Origin: Acinetobacter higginsii
GTDB lineage: Bacteria; Pseudomonadota; Gammaproteobacteria; Pseudomonadales; Moraxellaceae
Length of the DNA: 64,000 nucleotides
Assembly: GCF_000369525.1 (NCBI RefSeq)
Contig: NZ_KB850070.1
Span: 248,001 to 312,000 of the forward strand
Direction of reading: 5' to 3'
The first letter of the stretch is position 1. Each line of letters begins with the position of its first letter. A program made the position numbers and the translations under genes. Of the stretch, positions 41,100 to 50,424 are shown in pieces. Under the pieces are notes generated by a model, which was not told the DNA's origin, ran no database searches, and saw only the letters and a list, made by a program, of their open reading frames with translations.

Positions 41100-41942
41100 T
41101 TACATTTCAGACACTTGCTTTTCAGCAATTTCTTTTTCTTTTACTACAACAGGATTGTTGACTAAAAAATGACTAAAAAACAGCTTATAACCAAGTACGC
41201 CCAAACAAGCCCCTACGATTGGTGCAATAATCGGGACGATGAAATATGGAATATCGCGTCCACCGGTAAATGCAACAGGTCCCCAGCCAGAGAAATAAGC
41301 CACAATTTTCGGGCCAAAATCACGGGCAGGATTCATAGCAAAGCCAGTCAATGGGCCAAAAGATGCACCAATCACGGCAACCAATAAACCGACTAAGATC
41401 GGTGCCAAAGCACCACGCGGTAAACCATTGCTATCATCACCAATCGCCATAATCAGCCAAAGCAATAACATGGTGATAAACATTTCTACCATAAAGGCCT
41501 GACCAAGCGAGAGCAGATGATGTGGATAGGTTGAGAAAATCCCCGCTAGCTCTAAACTTTCTACACTGCCCCGCACCATATGATGGGTTTGCTCATAGTC
41601 CACAAATAAATTGCTATACAGACCATAAACCAGAAGTGCACCCACAGCTGCACCAGCAACTTGTGAAATGATATAGAAAGGTACTTTACGTTTTTCAAAA
41701 CCAGCAAACAATGCCAAAGCGATAGTCACTGCGGGATTAAGATGTGCCCCAGAAATGCCAGCAGATAAATACACTGCCAATGCAACAGCCAAGCCCCATA
41801 CAATACTAATTTCCCACAAGCCTAAACTCGCTCCCGCAAGCTTAAGTGCAGCCACCACACCAATACCGAATGATAAAAAAATTGCGGTAGCAAAAAATTC
41901 AGCTACACATTGCCCCAATAAGGTGGGCTCCGAGCGACTCAT
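41100..41942 (-). CDS. glpF: MIP-family channel, glycerol facilitator type
   Basis: A 280-residue inner-membrane channel with six helices and two half-helices bearing NPA motifs at residues 69-71 (AHLNPAVT) and 204-206 (FAMNPARDFGPK). Asp208 after the second NPA is the mark of glycerol-conducting aquaglyceroporins, as opposed to water-only AqpZ. No glpK or glpD is nearby, so the physiological substrate is inferred. Confidence 0.85.
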   Translation of the reverse strand: MSRSEPTLLGQCVAEFFATAIFLSFGIGVVAALKLAGASLGLWEISIVWGLAVALAVYLSAGISGAHLNPAVTIALALFAGFEKRKVPFYIISQVAGAAVGALLVYGLYSNLFVDYEQTHHMVRGSVESLELAGIFSTYPHHLLSLGQAFMVEMFITMLLLWLIMAIGDDSNGLPRGALAPILVGLLVAVIGASFGPLTGFAMNPARDFGPKIVAYFSGWGPVAFTGGRDIPYFIVPIIAPIVGACLGVLGYKLFFSHFLVNNPVVVKEKEIAEKQVSEM

Positions 41943-42338
41943 AACAACCTCTCTTGGTCATCGCTGCAAATAGGCAAGACCCTAAATTAAGCTCGGCAAA
42001 CTATAGTTATTTTTAGATATGGTCAATATCATTTGGTAAAAATTTGAACGATTGGTTAAAGTATTTCCAGCCTTATATTAAGTGAACAGGACGATAAAAA
42101 CTAAAGACAAAACCATTCCATGTATTTGTTTTAAATCATTATTTATTAATTATAATTTTCTAAGTTCTAATTTAAATGTATGATTTCGCATGTATAAACC
42201 AGCTCAAAATTGGTAGATATTTACTATAAAAACATAGGCTTATCTTACAAATCGATCACAACAATCTAATTAACCGATACTCAGCAAATACTGGATACAA
42301 AAACACCACTTTGTTGCCAAAATGGTGTGTTTTTTCTT
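41943..42338. other. AT-rich intergenic region, 396 bp
   Basis: It must contain the promoter of the aquaporin gene and, at 42300-42335, the terminator of the methylase gene. I see no other gene, repeat or recognisable regulatory site. Confidence 0.6.
42300..42335 (-). terminator. Terminator of the methylase gene
   Basis: ACACCA and TGGTGT pair around a 14-base loop; flanking A- and T-runs allow use on both strands. Confidence 0.7.
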
Positions 42339-43631
42339 TTACCAAAGTGCCAGTTGGGTACTGTTACCTGTGGTATCTACACCACCCAATTCAGCGAAAT
42401 GGTACAACTGCCCCAAGAGCTGCCGTAATGGTGGTCCAGACTTGGCATGGGTGTCCGTGATTACAATAAACTCAAGAACGCGAGCACGTTCAGACTGGCG
42501 TTGTTTACTGACCCGATAACGTGGAACATCTTGGGTCAATAAAGTCACTTTACCGCGCTTCAAATTGGCAGTCAGTAAGTCTTTCGGCTCAATATTTCCA
42601 TCTGTCGAATAACTGGTCAAAATATAACGCGCATTAATCGTTTCCAATAACTTTTCATAGGCCTCTTTGGCATATTTAGAAGAGTTATAAGGACTTGGAC
42701 GTTCTTTACGCCAAGCTCGATCAATACCACTTTTAAAACCTTTGGTGTCTGGGGATGGCAAGTCAACTTGATCCCATAAAGTCAGTGCATTCAGAACATG
42801 ATAGTTACTGCTATAGGCATGCTGATTATAGGGTGGATCTAGATAGGCGACATCAACCTCAAAACTACTCATTTGATTGGCCAGATGCTGTGCATCGACA
42901 CACCACATTTCAGCAGCAGGACGCTTAGGATCACCAATCTCACAGAAGCGACTTGGTGTCAGCCACAATAAAGATTCAATCCGCTCCAAGGCAGTTTGGG
43001 TACGTCCGCCCCAGCCCTGATGGAAACTTTTAAAGACACCACTGGTGTTACTGACGAAACTTGCTGAATACAGTAGCGGTGCCAATAAAGCACTCATTTC
43101 TACATCATTAATTGCACCTTGCGCTTGCCACGTTGCAATCTGCTGACGAATCGCATCAATCCGCATACCGTTACGGCGTTTGAAGAACAAACGATCACGG
43201 GCAGGATCATACACATCATCATTACGCGGACATAAATTATGCGTGACCCAGCCTTTGACCTCAGGTAAGCGATTCAGATAATCAATGGCTTTCTGATAGC
43301 CACCTAACTCTTTAAAAGCAGGTGCATCAACACAAGCTAAAATGGCATTGTTCAAGGCATGACTATACGGTTCCCAGTCATTGGCAATCACGCGATAGCC
43401 ATTTTGACGGGCTAACCGCGAAACAACCCCACTCCCCGCAAAGAAATCAGCAAAAATCGGTGGATTCTTTTTCTTGCTATTCAATGTACCTGTAATCTCA
43501 AGTGCTTCTAAAATGAGGTGAAGCAGTCGACGCTTATTACCGAGATAAGGCACTAACTGATGAAAAAGATATTCGTCAGTCGTACGGGCAGCATGACGAC
43601 GTTTGTGATAAACCGATGGTTCTGGATTCAT
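42339..43631 (-). CDS. Orphan N6-adenine DNA methyltransferase (D12 type)
   Basis: A 430-residue alpha-class adenine methylase: motif X PYLGNKRR (28-35), SAM-binding motif I IFADFFAGSGVVS (59-71), and catalytic motif IV DPPYNQHAYSSNYH (about 264-277). No restriction enzyme lies beside it, so it acts as a solitary methylase. Its ATG overlaps the ribD stop by four bases, tying its translation to riboflavin synthesis in a nrdR-ribD-methylase unit. It may correspond to the solitary adenine methylase described in A. baumannii as AamA, but I cannot verify this or the target site. Confidence 0.88.
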   Translation of the reverse strand: MNPEPSVYHKRRHAARTTDEYLFHQLVPYLGNKRRLLHLILEALEITGTLNSKKKNPPIFADFFAGSGVVSRLARQNGYRVIANDWEPYSHALNNAILACVDAPAFKELGGYQKAIDYLNRLPEVKGWVTHNLCPRNDDVYDPARDRLFFKRRNGMRIDAIRQQIATWQAQGAINDVEMSALLAPLLYSASFVSNTSGVFKSFHQGWGGRTQTALERIESLLWLTPSRFCEIGDPKRPAAEMWCVDAQHLANQMSSFEVDVAYLDPPYNQHAYSSNYHVLNALTLWDQVDLPSPDTKGFKSGIDRAWRKERPSPYNSSKYAKEAYEKLLETINARYILTSYSTDGNIEPKDLLTANLKRGKVTLLTQDVPRYRVSKQRQSERARVLEFIVITDTHAKSGPPLRQLLGQLYHFAELGGVDTTGNSTQLALW

Positions 43632-44728
43632 ATCATCTCTTGGATAGGGAGCAATCTTAGGCGAATGTCTTGCCCAAGTTGGGTTACATCGACCAACTCA
43701 AAACGGAGCTGCTCTGCCATTTTGCTAAATTCAGCATTAAACATAGCCCGAGCAGATTGACCAAGTAAAGTTGGCGCAACATAACTAATCATTTCATCAA
43801 CCAATCCTTGTTGTAAAAAGGCCGTTGATAAAGTCGCACCTGCCTCAACCAAAACATCATAAATTTGATATTGTTGAGACAAAGTCTGCAATAACTGGTT
43901 TAAAGGTTGCGGTGGCAATTGTATCACGCCTAAATCAGCAAGTTCTTGACGAAATGGTGTCATCACCATCACCGTTTCAGATTGCTGTAGAATTTTCGTA
44001 GAAAGTGGTAATTGCCCTTGTCGATCTAAAACGATCCGTTTTGGTTGCACCACTGTTGTCAGATCAACGCCTTCTAATGCACGCACATTCAGTTCGCAAT
44101 CATCGGCCAAAACCGTTTGAATACCAGTGATGACCGCACCCGAAATTGCCCGCCAATGTTGTACGTCTTGTCGGGCTGCTGTGCCAGTAATCCACTTTGA
44201 TTCACCCGAGGCCATGGCAGTACGGCCATCCAGACTTGATGCTATCTTTAAACGTACATAAGGCAGGCCAGTTGACATGGCCTTCAAGAAACCCAAGTTG
44301 AGCGTTTTTGCACTTTCCGTACAAATCCCTGTTTCGACCTCAATACCTGCATCTTGTAAAATCTTAACACCTTTACCTGCGACCAGTGGATTTGGATCAG
44401 AACAGGCAATGACGACTTTTTTCACTTGAGCTTTGACCAAAGCCTCTGCACAAGGCGGTGTTCGACCGTAATGTGCACAAGGTTCTAAAGTGACATATGC
44501 AGTTGCATCTTTGGCATTCTCAGCTGCTTGACGCAGGGCAAAAACTTCCGCATGCGGCTGGCCAGCTTTAGGGTGATAGCCTTCCCCAATCAATTGACCG
44601 TCTTTGACAATCACACAACCTACATTGGGATTCGGCTTCGTCGAATATTGACCACGTCGAGCTAAGGCAATGGCTTGTTGCATCCAGTGCTGATGTTCAG
44701 ATAAATGATCTTGGGTTAACTCAGACAT
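43628..44728 (-). CDS. ribD: Bifunctional riboflavin deaminase/reductase RibD
   Basis: A 366-residue two-domain enzyme. The N-terminal deaminase domain (1-145) has zinc ligands His59 in PHAE, Cys84 and Cys93 in EPCAHYGRTPPC; the C-terminal reductase domain (150-366) has VRLKIASSLDGRTAMASGESKWIT. It performs the second and third steps of riboflavin formation. nrdR lies 12 bases upstream, the conserved nrdR-ribD pair. Confidence 0.97.
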   Translation of the reverse strand: MSELTQDHLSEHQHWMQQAIALARRGQYSTKPNPNVGCVIVKDGQLIGEGYHPKAGQPHAEVFALRQAAENAKDATAYVTLEPCAHYGRTPPCAEALVKAQVKKVVIACSDPNPLVAGKGVKILQDAGIEVETGICTESAKTLNLGFLKAMSTGLPYVRLKIASSLDGRTAMASGESKWITGTAARQDVQHWRAISGAVITGIQTVLADDCELNVRALEGVDLTTVVQPKRIVLDRQGQLPLSTKILQQSETVMVMTPFRQELADLGVIQLPPQPLNQLLQTLSQQYQIYDVLVEAGATLSTAFLQQGLVDEMISYVAPTLLGQSARAMFNAEFSKMAEQLRFELVDVTQLGQDIRLRLLPIQEMI

Positions 44729-44740
44729 GATCTCTCGAAT

Positions 44741-45205
44741 TTAAGCTTCATTTTCACGTTGTTGCATTTGCTCAATTTGATGGCGAAATGCTTCTACATC
44801 TTGGAAATCTTGGTACACAGAAGCAAATCGAACATAAGCAACATGATCCAATGCAAATAATGCCTGCATCACGATTTCACCAATGGTTCTGGATTTGACA
44901 TCCCGTTCGCCTAGACGGCGAATCTGCGATTGAATATCGCTGAGTACGGTTTCAATTTGTTCCTGAGTGACAGGACGTTTTTGTAAGGCATGCATTAAAG
45001 AACGGCGTAGTTTGGCCTCATCAAAAGGTTCATTTTTACCGTCTGATTTGATCACACGAGGCATGACCACATCATAACTTTCAAAGGTGGTAAAACGCTC
45101 CCCACAAATGACACACTCACGACGACGACGAATCTGGCAGCCTTCGGCAGCCAAACGGGAGTCTATGACTTTACTATCAGCAGCGTTACAAAATGGACAA
45201 TGCAT
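44741..45205 (-). CDS. nrdR: Transcriptional repressor NrdR
   Basis: A 154-residue protein with an N-terminal zinc ribbon (Cys3, Cys6, Cys31, Cys34; [17 protein letters not shown] and [14 protein letters not shown]) and an ATP-cone domain (about 49-139). It senses ATP/dATP and represses ribonucleotide reductase genes. First gene of nrdR-ribD-methylase. Confidence 0.97.
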   Translation of the reverse strand: MHCPFCNAADSKVIDSRLAAEGCQIRRRRECVICGERFTTFESYDVVMPRVIKSDGKNEPFDEAKLRRSLMHALQKRPVTQEQIETVLSDIQSQIRRLGERDVKSRTIGEIVMQALFALDHVAYVRFASVYQDFQDVEAFRHQIEQMQQRENEA

Positions 45206-45282
45206 AGTTGCGCGATTATTTACTCACTTTGCTTAAGTGTAGCAAAGTTTCTTCAATTGCAGAACTAGCACCCTAAAGCCAT

Positions 45283-45312
45283 AAAAAAACAGCCCCATAA
45301 GGCTGTTTTTTT
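45283..45312 (-). terminator. Terminator of amtB
   Basis: ACAGCC and GGCTGT around CCATAA, flanked by A- and T-runs, 19 bases after the amtB stop. Confidence 0.88.
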
Positions 45313-45330
45313 AATCACATCTTGCACTGA

Positions 45331-46737
45331 TTATTCGATACGTTCGCCATGTTGGCTAAGGTCAAGCCCCATACGCTCATCATCAGCACTTACACGGATA
45401 CCAATCACCAGATCAATTACTTTCAGGATAATGAAGGTCACAATTGCGCTATAAGCGATTGTCGCTAACACACCTTCAATTTGTACCCACAATTGACCGA
45501 TAAAGGTCGGTGCAAGTGCAACATTTGCCGCTTTGATGATTTCATCACTGTAGAACACACCAGTAAGAATCGCACCAACGATACCACCCACAGCATGTAA
45601 ACCAAACGCATCCAGAGCATCATCCGCTTTAAGCAGGCGTTTCAGTGCAGTAATCCCCCAGAAGCACACCACACCACCAATTAAGCCCATGATTAATGCG
45701 CCACCTACACCAACGAAACCAGCAGCAGGCGTAATCACCACTAAACCAGCAACCGCACCTGATGCACCACCAAGAACTGATGCTTTACCACGAACAAGAC
45801 GTTCAACAATGAGCCATGAGAATGCAGCAGCGGCAGCAGCGACTTGAGTTACAAGAATCGCCATACTTGCACGCGCACCCGCACCTAAAGCACTACCACC
45901 GTTAAAGCCGAACCAACCTACCCAAATCAAGCTTGCGCCAATGACAGTTAAAGTTAAGTTATGCGGTGCCATCGATTCACGGCCAAGGCCTGTACGTTTC
46001 CCTAACATGTATGCTGCAACCAAACCTGCAACACCTGCGTTAATATGAACAACCGTACCACCAGCAAAATCTAATGCGCCTGCTTTGAATAACCAGCCAT
46101 CAGCCGCCCATACCCAGTGAGTGATTGGTGCATAAACCAAAATTACCCATACTGCGATAAATGCCATAAATGCTGAATATTTCATACGATCAGCAATCGA
46201 ACCACTGATAATCGCAACAGTGATGATCGCAAACGTCATTTGGAAAATAACAAATAAGCTTTCAGGAATTGTTCCACTTAAGGCATCAAATGCAACGCCA
46301 TTCAGCATCGCCTTGCCCAAGTCACCCACATAAGCACCTGAACCAGAGAAAGCCAATGAGTAACCGGCAATTACCCAGATTAAACTCACTAAGATCGCCG
46401 CAGAAAGGCTGAACATCATGGTGCTGAGTACGTTTTTCTTACGCACCATACCACCATAGAACAGAGCCAAACCAGGAATAGTCATCAACAGAACCAATGC
46501 TGTTGAAACAAGAACCCAAGCTGTATCACCTGTATCCACTGTTGCTACAGCAGCAGGAGCAGCCTCTTCAGGAGCTGGAGCTTCAACGGCTACAATTTCA
46601 GTTGTTGCAGCACCCGTATCAGCAACGGCTACAGTTTGTTCAGTTACTGGTGTTGATGCAGCATCTTCTGCCCAAACCACCGCTGAACCACCTAAGAGTG
46701 CGCCAGATAGACTGAGCGCCATAAGCATTTTTTTCAT
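45331..46737 (-). CDS. amtB: Ammonium transporter AmtB
   Basis: A 468-residue channel. It has a signal-like N-terminal segment (1-23, ending VWA), an Ala/Glu/Val/Pro-rich linker of about 50 residues that is longer than in E. coli AmtB, and then eleven helices of the Amt core (AWVLVSTALVLLMTIPGLALFYGG, TGVFYSDEI region). It conducts ammonium and is gated by GlnK, encoded just upstream. Its own near-perfect sigma-54 promoter lies between the two genes, besides possible read-through from glnK. Confidence 0.96.
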   Translation of the reverse strand: MKKMLMALSLSGALLGGSAVVWAEDAASTPVTEQTVAVADTGAATTEIVAVEAPAPEEAAPAAVATVDTGDTAWVLVSTALVLLMTIPGLALFYGGMVRKKNVLSTMMFSLSAAILVSLIWVIAGYSLAFSGSGAYVGDLGKAMLNGVAFDALSGTIPESLFVIFQMTFAIITVAIISGSIADRMKYSAFMAFIAVWVILVYAPITHWVWAADGWLFKAGALDFAGGTVVHINAGVAGLVAAYMLGKRTGLGRESMAPHNLTLTVIGASLIWVGWFGFNGGSALGAGARASMAILVTQVAAAAAAFSWLIVERLVRGKASVLGGASGAVAGLVVITPAAGFVGVGGALIMGLIGGVVCFWGITALKRLLKADDALDAFGLHAVGGIVGAILTGVFYSDEIIKAANVALAPTFIGQLWVQIEGVLATIAYSAIVTFIILKVIDLVIGIRVSADDERMGLDLSQHGERIE

Positions 46738-46786
46738 TCGTGTCCCCCAACCTTATTTTGTGAGCTATTTCTCTTATTTCTAACTC

Positions 46787-46802
46787 AGCAAAGTTTGTGC
46801 CA
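46787..46802 (-). promoter_or_regulatory. Sigma-54 promoter of amtB
   Basis: The minus strand reads TGGCACAAACTTTGCT: TGGCAC, exactly five bases, TTGCT, matching the RpoN consensus TGGCACG-N4-TTGCW with the invariant GG and GC in place. It lies 50 bases before the amtB start, directly after the glnK stop. Confidence 0.8.
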
Positions 46803-46804
46803 AT

Positions 46805-47257
<453 letters not shown>

Positions 47258-47418
47258 TTAGGCTTGAAGATGTAGATAGTGCATCGAAAATAAGTTTCAT
47301 TTCGCTATATTGAATGAAATCAACCAGTCACTCATCCTTCTGTCCCGAAGTGTGCTAGAGGAATATAGCCAGCAGTGATACACTGAGCAGCAAATATACA
47401 TAACCTATTGAGCACTTT

Positions 47419-47646
47419 ATGATTGAGACTCTTTTACAGGCAATTTTGCAACAAGTTGACCAACCTAAAAAAGACCTAGAAAAAAACTTACGTGCGTTAC
47501 TCAGTGAAAGCATCGAAAAGTTAGACCTTGTCTCTAAACAAGAGCTTGATCGCCAACGAACTGCTCTCAATACGGCCAATCAACGCCTCACTGAGCTGCA
47601 ACAGCAAATGAAAATACTTGAAGAAATCGTTCAGAATAAAAAATAA
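47419..47646 (+). CDS. ubiK: Ubiquinone biosynthesis accessory factor UbiK (YqiC/BMFP)
   Basis: A 75-residue helical protein: amphipathic N-terminus (IETLLQAILQQV) and C-terminal coiled coil (ELDRQRTALNTANQRLTELQQQMKILEEIV), the BMFP/YqiC pattern. UbiK binds UbiJ and supports the soluble ubiquinone-synthesis complex. An overlapping minus-strand frame here is a shadow. comM follows 70 bases downstream. Confidence 0.88.
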   Translation: MIETLLQAILQQVDQPKKDLEKNLRALLSESIEKLDLVSKQELDRQRTALNTANQRLTELQQQMKILEEIVQNKK

Positions 47647-47715
47647 GCACCAATTCGGTGCGAATAGCACCGAAAAATGATTAAAAATAAAGCACCACAA
47701 TGGAACAATAATAAG

Positions 47716-49203
47716 ATGTCTTTTGCCAAAATTTATACGAGAGGCTTATTGGGTCTACACGCCCCACAAATTGAAGTTGAAGTCCACATCAGTTCAGGCT
47801 TGCCTTCACTCACAATTGTAGGTCTACCTGAAGCTGCAGTACGTGAAAGTAAAGATCGTGTCCGCTCAGCCATTATTAATAGCGGTTTTCAGTTTCCAAC
47901 CAAGCGCTTAACCATCAATTTAGCCCCAGCAGATCTCCCTAAAGATGGTTCTAGACTTGATTTACCCATTGCTCTTGGCATCTTGATTGCTTCAGGACAA
48001 TTACCAGAAAATAGCACTGAAGGCTTTGAATTTATTGGTGAACTGGCATTAGATGGACATTTACGCCCGATTTCAGGCGCATTGACCATCGCGATGGCCT
48101 GCCAACAAGCGCAGCACCGTCTGTTACTGCCTAATGGCAATTTAGAAGAGGCCAACCAACTCCCCAATTTTGAGGTATATGCGGCCAATCACCTACAGGA
48201 TGTCTGTGCACATTTTTCGGGCAATTCTCAAATTACGGCTGCACCACAAAGATCAATTCATGGTTTAACCTCTTATCAACTCGACCTCGCAGATGTTAAA
48301 GGACAATTACGACCACGTCGTGCCTTAGAGATTGCAGCAGCTGGTGGGCATTCGCTCTTATTTAAAGGTCCTCCTGGTACAGGTAAAACCTTACTCGCCT
48401 CTCGCCTTCCTTCCATTTTACCGCCACTCAATGCACAGGAAAATTTAGAGGTCGCCAGTATTTATTCAGTTGCCAATGCACAACATAGCTTTGGACAACG
48501 GCCCTTTCGCGCACCACACCATACTGCATCTGCGATTGCCTTGGTCGGTGGTGGCTCACAACCCAAACCTGGTGAAATTACCTTGGCACATTTGGGTGTA
48601 TTATTTCTGGATGAATTACCCGAATTTGACCGCAAAGTCATCGAAGTCTTGCGTCAACCGCTAGAGTCCAAAGAAATTGTGATTTCTCGTGCAGCAAGGC
48701 AAATGACTTTTCCTGCAAATTTTCAATTTATTGCAGCAATGAACCCCTGCCCATGTGGTTATGCCTTTAATCAGGATAGTCGTTGCCAATGTTCTCTGGA
48801 TAGTATCCAACGCTATCAAAATCGAATTTCAGGCCCGCTATTAGATCGGATTGATTTACATATTGATGTTCCACCTTTACAGGCACAAGAATTACAGGAT
48901 CGTACCCCAACCGAAAACTCTGACACGGTACGACAGCGCGTCATCAATGCTTATGAAAAACAGATCCAAAGACAACATTGTTTAAATCAAGCGCTCTCTC
49001 CAAAATTATTGGAACAGCATGCCTTATTAGATGACAGCTCAATAAAAATTATTGAAATGGCACAACAGCGGCTCAACCTTTCTGCTCGTGCCTATCATCG
49101 GGTGTTAAGAGTGGCTCGAACCATTGCAGATCTAGCAGAAAGTGAATTCATCAGTAGTGGCCATATCACTGAAGCCTTGTCCTACCGCGGTCAGCAAAGC
49201 TAA
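47716..49203 (+). CDS. comM: ComM, hexameric helicase of the YifB/Mg-chelatase-like family (intact)
   Basis: A 495-residue protein: N-terminal ChlI-like domain (FAKIYTRGLLGLHAPQIEVEVH ... GLPEAAVRESKDRVRSA in parts), AAA+ core with Walker A GPPGTGKTLLASRLP (about 218-232) and Walker B LGVLFLDELPEF, and a C-terminal Mg-chelatase domain. ComM promotes branch migration in natural transformation. In A. baumannii comM is the usual target of AbaR resistance islands; here the frame is uninterrupted. ATG at 47716 is chosen by homology over 47677. Confidence 0.95.
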   Translation: MSFAKIYTRGLLGLHAPQIEVEVHISSGLPSLTIVGLPEAAVRESKDRVRSAIINSGFQFPTKRLTINLAPADLPKDGSRLDLPIALGILIASGQLPENSTEGFEFIGELALDGHLRPISGALTIAMACQQAQHRLLLPNGNLEEANQLPNFEVYAANHLQDVCAHFSGNSQITAAPQRSIHGLTSYQLDLADVKGQLRPRRALEIAAAGGHSLLFKGPPGTGKTLLASRLPSILPPLNAQENLEVASIYSVANAQHSFGQRPFRAPHHTASAIALVGGGSQPKPGEITLAHLGVLFLDELPEFDRKVIEVLRQPLESKEIVISRAARQMTFPANFQFIAAMNPCPCGYAFNQDSRCQCSLDSIQRYQNRISGPLLDRIDLHIDVPPLQAQELQDRTPTENSDTVRQRVINAYEKQIQRQHCLNQALSPKLLEQHALLDDSSIKIIEMAQQRLNLSARAYHRVLRVARTIADLAESEFISSGHITEALSYRGQQS

Positions 49204-49229
49204 AAAAGCGACCTTGAGGTCGCTTTTTT
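49202..49229. terminator. Bidirectional terminator after comM
   Basis: AAAAAAGCGACC and GGTCGCTTTTTT around TTGA overlap the comM stop and also serve the convergent porin gene. Confidence 0.9.
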
Positions 49230-49244
49230 ATGGATCAGACTCAA

Positions 49245-50033
49245 TTAGAAGGCATAACCTAAAGCTAATACCACTTTATTCTTTTGTTTGGTTTCATCAC
49301 GGGTATAGCCGCCAAAAATATAATCCAGACTCCACGTTGCGCCGGTATTACCCAAAGGATGTGATAAACCCAGTGTTGCATGACGGAAAGCAAAATCCGT
49401 TTTAGTTACATCGCCAGCTTTGGCTTGATAAGCCAGATACTCGTCGTCATCACCATAATAATAGGCTGCAACTTGCGCTTTACCTGTAAATCCACCTGCA
49501 AGTTTTGGCGCATAGGTCGCTAAGAAATAAGTATCGCCTTTGTTTCCGAAGGTGACATTATTCAACAAAGTCTGCGCGGTAATGCTGAAATCTTTATAGC
49601 TCAAACCCAAGATGGTTTCATAACCTGTCGATTCCCAACCCGGATAATAGTAATAAACCGTTCCCCCAATTTGATAACCAAGATCCTCGGTAATTTTGCC
49701 TTTATAGCCCGCGTAAAAATCGTTTTCGAAGGATTTTTTCTCTTCCTTCACATCAGTAGGCGAAGTATTAAAATCAGCATAGGCAGCCGTTAAAGTCGAA
49801 AACCAATAACCCAAATAAAAACCACTGTCATGTGTATAATCCAGCCCCCCTTGCACTGCTGGTGTATCACTTTCTGGTGAGTTGGTCATACCACGTAAAT
49901 TATAGCTCGATACCACATTCACATTACCTGTGATCGTTCCTGAAAATGGCAGTTTTGTTTCCTCAGCCAAGCTCAAAGTTGATACTGTAGTCATCATTCC
50001 CAGTACAGCAGCCTTGCATGCAAATTTCATCAT
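49245..50033 (-). CDS. TorF-family putative porin, copy 1
   Basis: A 262-residue outer-membrane beta-barrel protein with a signal peptide (1-23, ending LAE) and the TorF/gcw_chp start GTITGNVNVVSSYNLRGMTN; it ends in aromatic ALGYAF, typical of outer-membrane barrels. Family members are thought to be porins; substrate unknown. Start ATG at 50033 is 6 bases after GGGGGAG. A second copy lies at 51268-52038 with a near-identical leader; both have sigma-54 promoters, suggesting joint control. Confidence 0.85.
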   Translation of the reverse strand: MMKFACKAAVLGMMTTVSTLSLAEETKLPFSGTITGNVNVVSSYNLRGMTNSPESDTPAVQGGLDYTHDSGFYLGYWFSTLTAAYADFNTSPTDVKEEKKSFENDFYAGYKGKITEDLGYQIGGTVYYYYPGWESTGYETILGLSYKDFSITAQTLLNNVTFGNKGDTYFLATYAPKLAGGFTGKAQVAAYYYGDDDEYLAYQAKAGDVTKTDFAFRHATLGLSHPLGNTGATWSLDYIFGGYTRDETKQKNKVVLALGYAF

Positions 50034-50424
50034 ATTGGTCTCCCCCTATATTTTAGATACTCAATTGATTTTTAAGCTTTAAATTGCATCACCAGCTAAT
50101 TAGCAATTGCTGTGCCAAATCACAAAAATAAAAAAAAGACAAATAAAATCAAACACTAATAAAAATTAACTCAATATTTTCTCATTTTTAAAGCAACATA
50201 TTTCTAATCATGCAACTGAAATGAGCGACTCCTATCCTTCATAGCGCATAAAAAGCACCTTTTTAGCCAAGCAAATCATTTATATTCATTCAAAACCTTA
50301 ATTACTGAGCAGCATAAAAAAACAGCAAGCTCACAAGAAACGATGTTTAATAATGATCTAACAAGATTCGCATGCTGTTCTTTCAAAAGTGCGAACAACA
50401 TAAAAAATTCTAAGACTGGCTGAT
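50034..50424. other. Intergenic region between divergent TorF and TSUP genes
   Basis: A 391-bp AT-rich gap holding the sigma-54 promoter of the porin gene (50102-50117) and, further toward the TSUP gene, a loose inverted repeat AACAGCAAGC (50331-50340) with GCATGCTGTT (50381 region). Enhancer sites expected 100-200 bp upstream of a sigma-54 promoter would fall in 50200-50330; I could not define one. Confidence 0.5.
50102..50117 (-). promoter_or_regulatory. Sigma-54 promoter of TorF copy 1
   Basis: The minus strand reads TGGCACAGCAATTGCT, i.e. TGGCAC, five bases, TTGCT, a near-perfect RpoN promoter 69 bases before the start codon. The identical 16 bases occur before TorF copy 2. Confidence 0.85.

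Noticed and set aside
42339..43631. Restriction-modification system
   Set aside because: Only a methylase is present; neighbours are ribD and the aquaporin gene, no nuclease in either strand.
47355..47579. Minus-strand frame over ubiK
   Set aside because: Opposite-strand shadow of the UbiK gene, which has a clear family match.
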